A DNA stretch of 13,739 bases, from NCBI GenBank assembly GCA_964417785.1, contig CAYQJO010000108.1:1-13739 (forward strand). Direction: 5' to 3'. Shown piece by piece: positions 7,070 to 13,739 of this stretch (positions are counted from its first letter, which is position 1; each line of letters begins with the position of its first letter). The translations under genes and the position numbers were made by a program. This DNA comes from DAOTUL01 sp034437435. Its GTDB lineage: Bacteria; Chloroflexota; Anaerolineae; Aggregatilineales; Phototrophicaceae. The notes beneath the pieces are model-generated. The model was not told where the DNA came from. It saw only the letters and a list, made by a program, of their open reading frames with translations, and ran no database searches.

Positions 7070-8026
7070 ATGCGGAAACTTATTCTTCTGGTACTGATTG
7101 CGATGGTTGCCTTTGGTTCGTTCGGTATGGCAGCCGCTCAGGATGATACCATCATCATCGGCTCGAAAGACTTTGCTGAGCAGCGGTTCCTGGGCAATGT
7201 GATCTTTGTTGCCTTACAGGAAGCCGGACTGTCGGTTGAATCGCAGGTTCCCTTTGGCCCCACCGCCGTTGTTCGTGACGCACTGGTCACTGGCGAAATC
7301 GACATCTATGCCGAATACACCGCCACCGCCGCGATTCAGCATCTACCGGCTCAGGGCATCCTGGTCCCCGAGGGTGTGGCAGGAAATGCTTATGAATCAT
7401 ATGCTGTCGTCGCCTCCCTGGACTCCGCCTACAATGACCTGGTGTGGCTGCGCAATGCACCGGCCAACAACACCTATACCATGGCCGCTCGTCGTGAGTT
7501 TGCCGAAGAGAACAATCTGGTCACTTTCGCCGATGTCGCGGCGTATGTGAGCAACAACCCCGACACGCGTCTGATCTCCAATGAAGAGTTCACCAGCCGC
7601 GAAGACGGACTGGCGACTTTTGAAAACACCTACGGTTTCGAGTTCAACCGGGACAACATCGAGTCGCTGCCGGGTGCTGTGACCTCACAGCCGCAGCAGC
7701 AGCTTCGCGCACAACCCGACTCCTACGAGTTTTCAGTGGCCTATGGTACCGATGGTACGCTGGCGACTTTCGATCTGGTGATCTTTGAGGACCCGGATGG
7801 TGCTCAGCCGATTTACCAGCCAGCCCCGGTCGTGCGTGGTGAGGTCTTGCGCAGCAATCCCCAAATTGCCGACATCCTGAACCCAATCTTCACCACGATG
7901 GACGCCGCTACACTTCAGTTGTGGAACAGCTATGTGGCTGAGGGTGTAAACGCTGCCGGCGATCCAGCCAGCGCCGAAGATATTGCCCGCGAATACCTGG
8001 TCGAGTTTGGTTTCCTCGACGGCTAA
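7070..8026 (+). CDS. Osmoprotectant (quaternary amine) ABC transporter substrate-binding protein, OpuAC/OsmF (YehZ)-like
   Basis: This 318-residue protein should bind a compatible solute such as glycine betaine, choline or carnitine outside the membrane and deliver it to the two permeases downstream. It has a Sec signal peptide (MRKL, hydrophobic 4-20) with likely cleavage after A23 (MAAA|QDD). Family marks are G-S-K-D-F-A-E-Q at 31-38, the D-I-Y-A-E-Y-T motif at 78-84, WLRNAPANNTY at 125-135, and the C-terminal block with PAPVVR near residue 260. The usual EYTGT is EYTAT here. There is no lipobox cysteine, unusual if the cell is monoderm, because a soluble binding protein would then need another way to stay at the surface. 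It is first in a four-gene operon and is followed by a strong intercistronic hairpin that may raise its level over the membrane subunits. Family assignment is secure; the exact ligand cannot be read from sequence. Confidence 0.9.
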   Translation: MRKLILLVLIAMVAFGSFGMAAAQDDTIIIGSKDFAEQRFLGNVIFVALQEAGLSVESQVPFGPTAVVRDALVTGEIDIYAEYTATAAIQHLPAQGILVPEGVAGNAYESYAVVASLDSAYNDLVWLRNAPANNTYTMAARREFAEENNLVTFADVAAYVSNNPDTRLISNEEFTSREDGLATFENTYGFEFNRDNIESLPGAVTSQPQQQLRAQPDSYEFSVAYGTDGTLATFDLVIFEDPDGAQPIYQPAPVVRGEVLRSNPQIADILNPIFTTMDAATLQLWNSYVAEGVNAAGDPASAEDIAREYLVEFGFLDG

Positions 8027-8037
8027 AACAGATTGAA

Positions 8038-8069
8038 GACTGGCGAGAGAGCGCTATCTCTCGCCAGTC
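8038..8069 (+). other. Perfect intercistronic hairpin between binding-protein and permease genes
   Basis: GACTGGCGAGAGA (8038-8050) pairs perfectly with TCTCTCGCCAGTC (8057-8069) across a GCGCTA loop, a 13-bp stem. It starts 11 nt after the binding-protein stop. No T-tract follows, so it is less likely a full terminator than an mRNA-stabilising or partial-termination element. Such elements are known after binding-protein genes of ABC operons, where they raise the ratio of binding protein to permease. Confidence 0.75.
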
Positions 8070-8090
8070 CCATGTAGAAATGGCGGGCAG

Positions 8091-9791
8091 GTGCAAATAT
8101 GCTGTTCGCCAGATTCGCGTATCATACCTCAAGCCAAGCCGATAAGGGAGGTTATTATCAACCGCATCGCGCTCGTTGGCGGGACCGTTGCCGCATTTGG
8201 GTTTTTCTTTCTACCGCTTATTTTCCTGAAACCCAACCAGCTTTCACCCACCGGGGTGAGTTTTAACTTGCTGGAACTGCAAAATGACTTCCGCTATATT
8301 TTCCTGTTCTTATTGAGTCTTCTGCCTTTTGCACTTGCAGTGCAGAAAGACACGGTACAGCGCGGCTATTTCCTTGTGCTGCTGGGAAATCTGCTCATCG
8401 TGCTTTCCATCTACCTGCCAACCATTGCTGGCGAAGAAATTCTGGCAAATGCTGCTGACTACTTGACCGGTACGGTTCGTCGTGCCTTCTTGCAGCCCGT
8501 TTCGGCGATTGCAACCGGGGTGGCTGGTGGTGTGATCATATTGTTCGGCGGCTTGAACGACTTGAAGCAAACCAACGAATCCGGATTCATGCGCTTCATT
8601 GCGTCATGGTTCGGTATTTTGATTGTCTTCTGGCTGTTCTTCTCCGGTGAACTGGACGTGTATTCGACCGTGATTGAATACAATATCAACGGTGGCAATC
8701 TACTCACCGATATACTCCGACATCTCACCTATGTGCTGGTCGCGCTGGTTGTCGGGCTGATACTCGGTGTTGGGTTGGGCCTATGGGCCTCCCGCGATGA
8801 TCGTGTGGCCCCCATTATCCTTTATGTTGTCGGGATCATTCAAACGCTGCCCAGTCTGGCGTTATTTGGTTTGCTGCTGGTCCCACTTTCGACGATGGGC
8901 GGTCAATTGATCGTCGATGCTCTGCTGCTGCTGGTCGCACTTACTCTGGTTGCTGGTGTGTTCATCGCTGGCATTGTAACGTTGACGCGGCGTCTGGCAA
9001 TGCCCAAATTTGCCAACACCAGCCTGATCATCCTGGCGGCCCTTGTCGCCGTGCCACCGCTGGCTCTGGCCGCGTTGATAATGGTCAGTTTCCTGTTCCG
9101 GGTGAGTTTCTCCGCACTCACATCACCTGATTATGTCACCGCGAAAGCGATTTTTGTGCTGGCCTTTCTGGCGACCAGCGCTCTGGCGGTCGCTAACCGG
9201 CGAATGCGCCTTTCACCCAACCAGCACGGACAATTGACTAACATCCGTCTTGGCGTGATTATCATCGGCGCATTGGCGATTCTGGTCGTTCTGGTGCAGT
9301 CCGCGCTGACTTTCCTGCCTGTTGACCGGGGATTCAATACCTGGACTTTGAACAACATCGGTATTCGCGGCATCGGCGTGACGCCGACTCTGGTCGCGCT
9401 GACCCTGTATTCTCTGCTGCCACTGGTCCGCAACACATATGCCGGACTGAACAATGTGGACCCGGCCATTATCGACTCGGGGAAGGGCATGGGTATGACA
9501 GCCCGCCAGATTTTCTTCCAGATCGAACTCCCGCTAGCCTTTCCGATTATCATGGCCGGTGTGCGTAACGCAGCGGTTGCCCTGGTCGGTATCGCTACCA
9601 TTGCGACAGTCATCGGCGGCGGCGGCCTGGGAGATTACGTCATATCCGGCATCAACAACGTCTCCATCGACAAGATCATGGTGGGTACGATTCCAGCGAT
9701 CCTGCTGGCCTTTGCACTGGATATTGGTCTGCGCATATTCGAGAACACCTTCACATCGCCCGGTATTCGGCAGATGGAAACTACCCTATGA
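8091..9791 (+). CDS. Osmoprotectant ABC transporter permease 1, with N-terminal helices and a large insertion in the permease domain
   Basis: This 566-residue protein (GTG start at 8091) is one of two transmembrane subunits of the importer. Residues 30-185 hold about five helices ahead of the standard domain. The BPD_transp_1 domain starts near 205, with helix 213-233 and the conserved I-I-Q-T-L-P-S-L segment at 249-256. It resumes at G-I-G-V-T-P (427-432), with LPLVRNT at 443-449 and the EAA-type ATPase contact loop at 456-490 (GKGMGMT, IELPLAFPIIMAG). Between P265-L266 and about 425 lies an insertion of ~158 residues with about four hydrophobic segments (272-297, 311-337, 353-368, 387-409). 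The sister permease joins these blocks directly. The true start is probably near 8154-8157 (about 544 residues), given the strong Shine-Dalgarno there. Its TGA overlaps the ATPase ATG (ATGA, 9788-9791), indicating coupled translation. Family is certain; start and insertion role are open. Confidence 0.9.
   Translation: MQICCSPDSRIIPQAKPIREVIINRIALVGGTVAAFGFFFLPLIFLKPNQLSPTGVSFNLLELQNDFRYIFLFLLSLLPFALAVQKDTVQRGYFLVLLGNLLIVLSIYLPTIAGEEILANAADYLTGTVRRAFLQPVSAIATGVAGGVIILFGGLNDLKQTNESGFMRFIASWFGILIVFWLFFSGELDVYSTVIEYNINGGNLLTDILRHLTYVLVALVVGLILGVGLGLWASRDDRVAPIILYVVGIIQTLPSLALFGLLLVPLSTMGGQLIVDALLLLVALTLVAGVFIAGIVTLTRRLAMPKFANTSLIILAALVAVPPLALAALIMVSFLFRVSFSALTSPDYVTAKAIFVLAFLATSALAVANRRMRLSPNQHGQLTNIRLGVIIIGALAILVVLVQSALTFLPVDRGFNTWTLNNIGIRGIGVTPTLVALTLYSLLPLVRNTYAGLNNVDPAIIDSGKGMGMTARQIFFQIELPLAFPIIMAGVRNAAVALVGIATIATVIGGGGLGDYVISGINNVSIDKIMVGTIPAILLAFALDIGLRIFENTFTSPGIRQMETTL
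8144..8152 (+). promoter_or_regulatory. Strong Shine-Dalgarno inside the nominal permease ORF, pointing to a non-standard start codon
   Basis: AAGGGAGGT at 8144-8152 contains a perfect GGAGGT. No ATG, GTG or TTG follows in frame at useful distance. ATC at 8157 is 5 nt from GGAGG; ATT at 8154 is 2 nt away. The first membrane helix begins straight after. The nominal GTG at 8091 has no good ribosome binding site. Either a rare AUC/AUU start is used or an ATG has been lost or misread. Confidence 0.55.
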
Positions 9792-10927
9792 TTGAATTCA
9801 AGAACGTCACCAAAACATACCCCAACGGCTTCAAGGCGGTTGACGACCTGAGCCTGTTTATTAATGAAGGCGACATCGTTGTCCTCATCGGTCCTTCAGG
9901 CTGCGGGAAAACCACTTCGATGCGCATGGTCAACCGGCTCATCAGCATCACCTCCGGCGACATCATCATTCGTGGCCGCAGCATCAAAGACCTGCCGGCG
10001 GAGGACCTGCGCCGCGAGATCGGCTATGCGATCCAGCAGATCGGCCTCTTTCCGCATATGACAATCTCTCAAAATATCGGCGTCGTGCCACGTTTGCTCG
10101 GATGGGATGATGACCGCATCCGGCGGCGAGTGGACGAGTTGATTGAACTGGTCGGCATGGACCCGGACATCAACCGCGACAAGTACCCGCGCCAGCTTTC
10201 CGGCGGTCAGCAGCAGCGTGTCGGTGTGGCCCGTGCGCTTGGAGCCGACCCGCCAATCATGCTTATGGACGAGCCGTTCGGAGCTATCGACCCCATCACC
10301 CGCGAGACTCTGCAAGATGAATTCCTGCAAATTCAGGAGCGCGTGGGCAAAACAATCATCTTCGTCACCCACGACATCGATGAAGCCATCAAGATGGGCG
10401 ACCGCATCGCCATTTTGCGCGATGGCAGGCTGGTCCAATACGACACGCCGGAGACCATCCTGGAACACCCCAACGGGCGTTTTGTACGTGATTTCGTCGG
10501 CTCGGACCGCCAGTTGAAGCGGCTGGGATTGGTCAAAATCAAGACATTGATGGAAACCGAGGCTCCGTATATCAACATCGACAACACGGTAGACCAGGCC
10601 CTCAAGAAGATCAATCAGATGGGTGTACGCTCGGCTTTTGTGGTTGACCATGAAGACAAACGACTGCGCGGCTGGGTCAACAAACGCTCTCTGGAAGAGG
10701 AAGTCTCGCTGGTTGATGCCATGCACGAGGCGCACTTCACCGACATCGCCGTGCGCGAATCGGCCACCGCCCGCGAAGCCCTGAGCGCGATGGTGGCACG
10801 CGGCTTCCGGCTGACACCGGTGGTCGATAATCAAGGACGGCTGAAAGGCAGCATTCGCCTGGAAGCGCTGCAAAATCTGGCGCTTTATGATCCCGACGCA
10901 CCCTCATCCAGTGGAGACAGCATATGA
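9788..10927 (+). CDS. Osmoprotectant ABC transporter ATP-binding protein with C-terminal CBS pair (OpuCA/ProV-like)
   Basis: This 379-residue cytoplasmic ATPase powers the importer. It has Walker A G-P-S-G-C-G-K-T-T at 35-43, Q-loop Q83-Q84 before IGLFPHMT, signature L-S-G-G-Q-Q-Q-R at 137-144, Walker B IMLMDE at 157-162, D-loop FGAIDP and switch His H195. All catalytic positions are intact. Residues about 245-365 form two CBS motifs: the first contains the AFVVD strand, the second the TPVVD strand. This pair marks the quaternary-amine (OpuA/OpuC/ProV) class. In characterised members such as OpuA it senses ionic strength or binds c-di-AMP, so transport is probably regulated after translation. 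There is no clear ribosome binding site; the ATG overlaps the permease 1 stop, so translation is likely coupled. Its own TGA overlaps the next ATG (ATGA, 10924-10927). Confidence 0.96.
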   Translation: MIEFKNVTKTYPNGFKAVDDLSLFINEGDIVVLIGPSGCGKTTSMRMVNRLISITSGDIIIRGRSIKDLPAEDLRREIGYAIQQIGLFPHMTISQNIGVVPRLLGWDDDRIRRRVDELIELVGMDPDINRDKYPRQLSGGQQQRVGVARALGADPPIMLMDEPFGAIDPITRETLQDEFLQIQERVGKTIIFVTHDIDEAIKMGDRIAILRDGRLVQYDTPETILEHPNGRFVRDFVGSDRQLKRLGLVKIKTLMETEAPYINIDNTVDQALKKINQMGVRSAFVVDHEDKRLRGWVNKRSLEEEVSLVDAMHEAHFTDIAVRESATAREALSAMVARGFRLTPVVDNQGRLKGSIRLEALQNLALYDPDAPSSSGDSI

Positions 10928-12486
10928 GGGGGATTGCATTTTTACCGGCGATCATCTGGTTGGTGCTGACGGTGATCCTGTTTGGCGTCAGTCAGATTGA
11001 ACTGGAACCCAACGACACCGAACAGATCATGGCTCGCAGTGGCAGCGGCGTCGTTAGCGCCACCGTTTCCAGCCAGGTTTTGCCCATCGGAGAGGGTGAG
11101 TTTGAACTGACGTATATGGCCTGCGTCGATAAAGCGGGCGATGCCGAACCGGTTGCGAACGCCACCTTCTTCACGACTCGTAGCTGCACCATCATCGCTG
11201 ATCCAGGTGAGACGGCATGGCTCCAGATCACACTGGAAAACCGTTCGGATGTGGCACTGACCAACTTCACCGTCGAGGACAGTCTGGTCGGTGAGATTGC
11301 ACCATCCGATGAATGCTGGCGCATCGGGACGCCCATCGCCAGCCGTGAAAACGACCCCGGATGGGGTGGCGGCGAAGCCGGTGCTTTGCCGGGGAACGGC
11401 GATATGGCGGTGTGTATGAAGGCGTTCCCGGTTGCTGAGGACGCTGAAGACCAGTTTGGCCCGACTGTGACAGTCAGTTTTGATGTCGATAACGCCGAGG
11501 AAATCGCACCAGAAGGCACCCAGGCGGAAGCCTCCCAGGTGATTCGTGTGGTCGGCACCTTCCCGGTGCTGCCCAATATCTGGCTGCCAGGGTTCGGCTT
11601 CGACGAGCAACGGGTGATTGATGTGCGGGGCATCGATATGGGCCTGTCTATCTACTTTCTGACACTGCTGTTCGCCATTCTGGAAGCGGCTTTTGTCTTT
11701 CTGTATCGGGGTGAGAGCAGCAAACTGCTGGTGCCGATAATCCGTGCTGCCGGGATGTTTATCCTGTTCTGGTCGTTTTTCGGCCATGAAATCTTCTGGG
11801 ATGCTTTCCTGGGCTGGATGTTCCCGCAGGCAACCCAGGCACGCGGCGAAATTCAAATTCTTGGCTCAGATGCCAGCGTAATTCAGTTTGCCAGCGAACA
11901 TCTGGAACTGGTGATCGTATCTTCGCTCATCATTATCCCGGTCGGATTGGCGATTGGCATTCTGGTGACCCGCGAGGACTACCGTGAGTTCTTGCCACTG
12001 CTGACCAATCTGGTCAACCTGGGGCAGACGATTCCTACACTGGCGATTGTGGCGATTATGGCACCGATTATCGGATTGGGTTTTACGCCAGCGATTATCG
12101 CGTTGTTCATCTATGGCCTGCTGCCGGTGGTGAGGAATACGATTGCCGGATTGGAGGGGGTGGATTCGTTTATCATCGACTCGGCGCGGGGTATGGGCAT
12201 GACACCGGCGCAAATTCTGGTGCAAATTGAACTGCCGATTGCCAGCCGGATTATCATGGCGGGTATTCGCACGAGTATGGTCATCAATGTGGGTACGGCG
12301 GCGCTGGGCGCATATGTGATTTCTGGCGGATTGGGCGAGCCGATTGCCGACGGTCTGCTGCGGAGTATCGACCCCTGGGTGATGCTGGGCGCGATTCCGG
12401 CGGCTTTGCTCGCTATCCTCATCGACTATATTCTGGGGCGCATCGAATTTGTGTTGACGCCGAGCGGATTGCAGATCGAAGGGTAA
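10924..12486 (+). CDS. Osmoprotectant ABC transporter permease 2 with an extracytoplasmic DUF11-like domain
   Basis: This 520-residue second membrane subunit begins with a helix at 4-23. A soluble region of about 215 residues (24-238) follows, beta-rich in character and with four cysteines (C67, C88, C131, C164). Residues 98-122 (TAWLQITLENRSDVALTNFT and following) resemble the DUF11/conserved-repeat beta-sandwich. Helices follow at about 241-261 and 273-292. The BPD_transp_1 domain begins near 327, with QTIPTL (368-373), I-G-L-G-F-T-P (383-389), LPVVRNT (400-406) and the EAA-type loop 412-446 (ARGMGMTP, IELPIA). A single N-in first helix puts the soluble domain outside, which suits the cysteines. 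Some family members fuse a binding protein to the permease; this domain does not look like one. TGGAG at 10912-10916 and the 4-base overlap with the ATPase gene support the start. The gene ends 3 nt before an assembly gap, so any downstream operon gene would be hidden. Confidence 0.92.
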   Translation: MRGIAFLPAIIWLVLTVILFGVSQIELEPNDTEQIMARSGSGVVSATVSSQVLPIGEGEFELTYMACVDKAGDAEPVANATFFTTRSCTIIADPGETAWLQITLENRSDVALTNFTVEDSLVGEIAPSDECWRIGTPIASRENDPGWGGGEAGALPGNGDMAVCMKAFPVAEDAEDQFGPTVTVSFDVDNAEEIAPEGTQAEASQVIRVVGTFPVLPNIWLPGFGFDEQRVIDVRGIDMGLSIYFLTLLFAILEAAFVFLYRGESSKLLVPIIRAAGMFILFWSFFGHEIFWDAFLGWMFPQATQARGEIQILGSDASVIQFASEHLELVIVSSLIIIPVGLAIGILVTREDYREFLPLLTNLVNLGQTIPTLAIVAIMAPIIGLGFTPAIIALFIYGLLPVVRNTIAGLEGVDSFIIDSARGMGMTPAQILVQIELPIASRIIMAGIRTSMVINVGTAALGAYVISGGLGEPIADGLLRSIDPWVMLGAIPAALLAILIDYILGRIEFVLTPSGLQIEG

Positions 12487-12489
12487 ATC

Positions 12490-12589
12490 NNNNNNNNNNN
12501 NNNNNNNNNNNNNNNNNNNNNNNNNNNNNNNNNNNNNNNNNNNNNNNNNNNNNNNNNNNNNNNNNNNNNNNNNNNNNNNNNNNNNNNNN
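12490..12589. other. Assembly gap (100 N)
   Basis: Exactly 100 undetermined bases, a common convention for a scaffold gap of unknown length. The operon's 3' end, its terminator and any extra gene may lie in it. Linkage to the gene that follows is only as good as the scaffolding. Confidence 0.95.
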
Positions 12590-12783
12590 CTTTGAGCATT
12601 TGCTTGCGTATCACTGTCTCCACCACTAACTTCCAATGCTACAAGCCTGATACGTTGAATTAGCAAGCCATGGAATATAACCATCGTCGTCCGCCGCGAG
12701 ATTCGGACCCCCTAATAACTTGCACATTCGCAGATAAATCCGCACAATACCTAAAGTGACAATTCCATCAGGAGAGCAATAAA
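12590..12783 (+). promoter_or_regulatory. Non-coding stretch upstream of the SH3b protein gene
   Basis: I see no convincing gene in this stretch. A weak promoter candidate is TTGAAT (12655-12660) with TATAAC (12676-12681). The -10 matches 5 of 6 but the 15-bp spacing is short. The ribosome binding site AGGAGAG starts at 12770, about 9 nt before the ATG at 12784, and is the only well-supported element. Confidence 0.35.
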
Positions 12784-13739
12784 ATGACAAGACATCGTAT
12801 TTGGGCATTGCTAATCAGTATTGCCATAATAATCCTGAGCGTTCCCGTCGTGCAGTCACAAGCCGGTACGACACTCTCTTATGGGGCTGGGGCGGTCGGT
12901 GCCATCAGTGCGGAGACACCCTTTGCTGCATACAACTTCGGCGCTGGACAGGGCGACATCATCAGCATTCAGGTAAACAGCCTGGTTCCAGGTTTTCGCC
13001 CATCGGCGAGCATCAACAGCCCCAGCGGCCAGCAACTTGATTTCAGCAGCAGTGATCCATATAGTATTGGCAACGGTAACGCTCGTATCGACGTGTTAAT
13101 CACGCTGGCCGGGAATTACACCGTCCAGGTTGGCTCGGCAGATGGCTCTTCTGGGCAGTTTATGATTCGCTTGAATGGCATCCAGACCGCTAATGCACAG
13201 TTACTGGCGTCTGGTGGCACCCCATTGCCGCTGGCCTTCGTAGAAACATCCGCCTTCCAGGTGGTTGCTGTACCCCAATCTCCAGATGGCAACCAGACGT
13301 TGACAATTAATGGCGGCGAGACAGGATATTCTGCCGCATATTTTGACAGTAACGGTAACCTGCGCGATGTACTGCTTCCGGAAAGTGGCGGCACAACGAC
13401 CAAAACCGTCTCCGGCGGCGACGGCATCTATTATCTCGTGGTCAATAACCTGGATCGCGCCGCTGTGACCATCGAGTTGATCCTGACCGGTGGCAGTAGC
13501 ACAGCGCCGCCTACCACGAACCTACCGCCTCCCACGAATGTTTGCACGATCACGACTGGCAATGGCGGCACCAACCTGCGTGGTGGTCCTGGCACCAGCT
13601 ATAACATTGTCACCACCATGCCCGGTAACACCAGCTATCCGGTCACCGGACAGAACAACGGTTGGTACACTATTGACTACAACGGTCAGACCGGTTGGCT
13701 GGCGGGCAGTGTTACCACGTTGACCGGCCCATGCAGTGC
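12784..13739 (+). CDS. Secreted protein with two beta-sandwich (PPC-like) domains and an SH3b domain, 3' end cut by the window
   Basis: An open frame of 318 codons runs to the window end without a stop. The start is an ATG behind AGGAGAG. Residues 1-27 are a signal peptide (MTRHR, hydrophobic 7-23, likely cleavage after A27). Residues about 28-136 look like a bacterial pre-peptidase-C-type (PPC) beta-sandwich: a G-Q-G-D-x-I-x-I-x-V strand, an S-P-S-G turn, and GNYTVQVGS near the end. Residues about 140-237 look like a second, diverged copy (GIYYLVVNN). A Pro/Thr linker at 240-252 leads to an SH3b (SH3_3) domain from 254 with NLRGGPGTSYNIV, NGWYTIDY and GWLAGS. C254 and C317 flank the SH3b domain and could form a disulfide. 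SH3b domains usually bind cell-wall or surface polymers, so a wall-associated role is inferred. No catalytic domain is visible in the part seen. Confidence 0.85.
   Translation, partial: MTRHRIWALLISIAIIILSVPVVQSQAGTTLSYGAGAVGAISAETPFAAYNFGAGQGDIISIQVNSLVPGFRPSASINSPSGQQLDFSSSDPYSIGNGNARIDVLITLAGNYTVQVGSADGSSGQFMIRLNGIQTANAQLLASGGTPLPLAFVETSAFQVVAVPQSPDGNQTLTINGGETGYSAAYFDSNGNLRDVLLPESGGTTTKTVSGGDGIYYLVVNNLDRAAVTIELILTGGSSTAPPTTNLPPPTNVCTITTGNGGTNLRGGPGTSYNIVTTMPGNTSYPVTGQNNGWYTIDYNGQTGWLAGSVTTLTGPCS

Noticed and set aside
6906..7146. Short open frames in the leader running into the binding-protein gene
   Set aside because: They have no ribosome binding sites, overlap stable hairpins, and show no leader-peptide codon run; structure explains the region better.
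9896..10873. 325-codon open frame on the - strand
   Set aside because: It lies entirely antisense to the ATPase gene with intact Walker motifs; a shadow of its codon usage.
10942..11856. 304-codon open frame on the - strand
   Set aside because: It is antisense to permease 2 and has no family features or start signals.
12590..12684. Possible - strand gene start running into the assembly gap
   Set aside because: Only about 30 codons are visible, with a weak upstream GGCGG and no recognisable domain; it cannot be supported.

Overview
The window looks like a chromosomal segment of an uncultured or draft-assembled bacterium. Four features fit the phylum Chloroflexota (Anaerolineae-like): a giant secreted repeat protein, a secreted beta-sandwich plus SH3b protein, a quaternary-amine ABC transporter with unusually elaborate permeases, and moderate-to-high GC. 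This placement is inference from gene style; no rRNA or marker gene is present. A run of exactly 100 N at 12490-12589 is a scaffold gap, so the last gene's distance from the rest is unknown. Every supported gene is on the + strand.

Region 1 (1-6790). A short upstream region is followed by one 2184-residue secreted protein and a hairpin terminator. The mature protein is almost entirely modular. It has eleven ~100-residue carboxypeptidase-regulatory/Cna-B-like beta domains, then ten ~100-residue FN3-like domains, each with a conserved Cys pair. Both halves contain a three-domain super-repeat. In the first half this is exact at nucleotide level, with a 924-bp offset. No catalytic, sortase or membrane anchor element is visible.

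Region 2 (6824-12486). This is a four-gene operon for an osmoprotectant (glycine betaine/choline/carnitine class) ABC importer: periplasmic/extracellular binding protein, permease 1, ATPase with a CBS pair, permease 2. The last three genes are joined by 4-base ATGA overlaps. A good sigma70-type promoter precedes a ~210-nt leader that can fold into consecutive hairpins. The last of these resembles an intrinsic terminator just upstream of the first start codon, and mutually exclusive alternative pairings are visible, so the leader is a candidate riboswitch or attenuator. A perfect 13-bp hairpin separates the binding-protein gene from the rest. Both permeases depart from the standard form. Permease 1 has a ~158-residue, probably four-helix, insertion inside its conserved permease domain. 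Permease 2 carries a ~215-residue extracytoplasmic domain, part of it DUF11-like, between its first two membrane helices.

Region 3 (12590-13739). After the gap comes a short non-coding stretch, then the 5' part (318 codons) of a secreted protein. It has two beta-sandwich domains, a Pro/Thr linker and an SH3b domain, and runs off the window end.

The binding protein, two permeases and CBS-regulated ATPase would together import a compatible solute under osmotic stress. I see no sequence link between that operon and the giant surface protein beyond adjacency; a terminator separates them.
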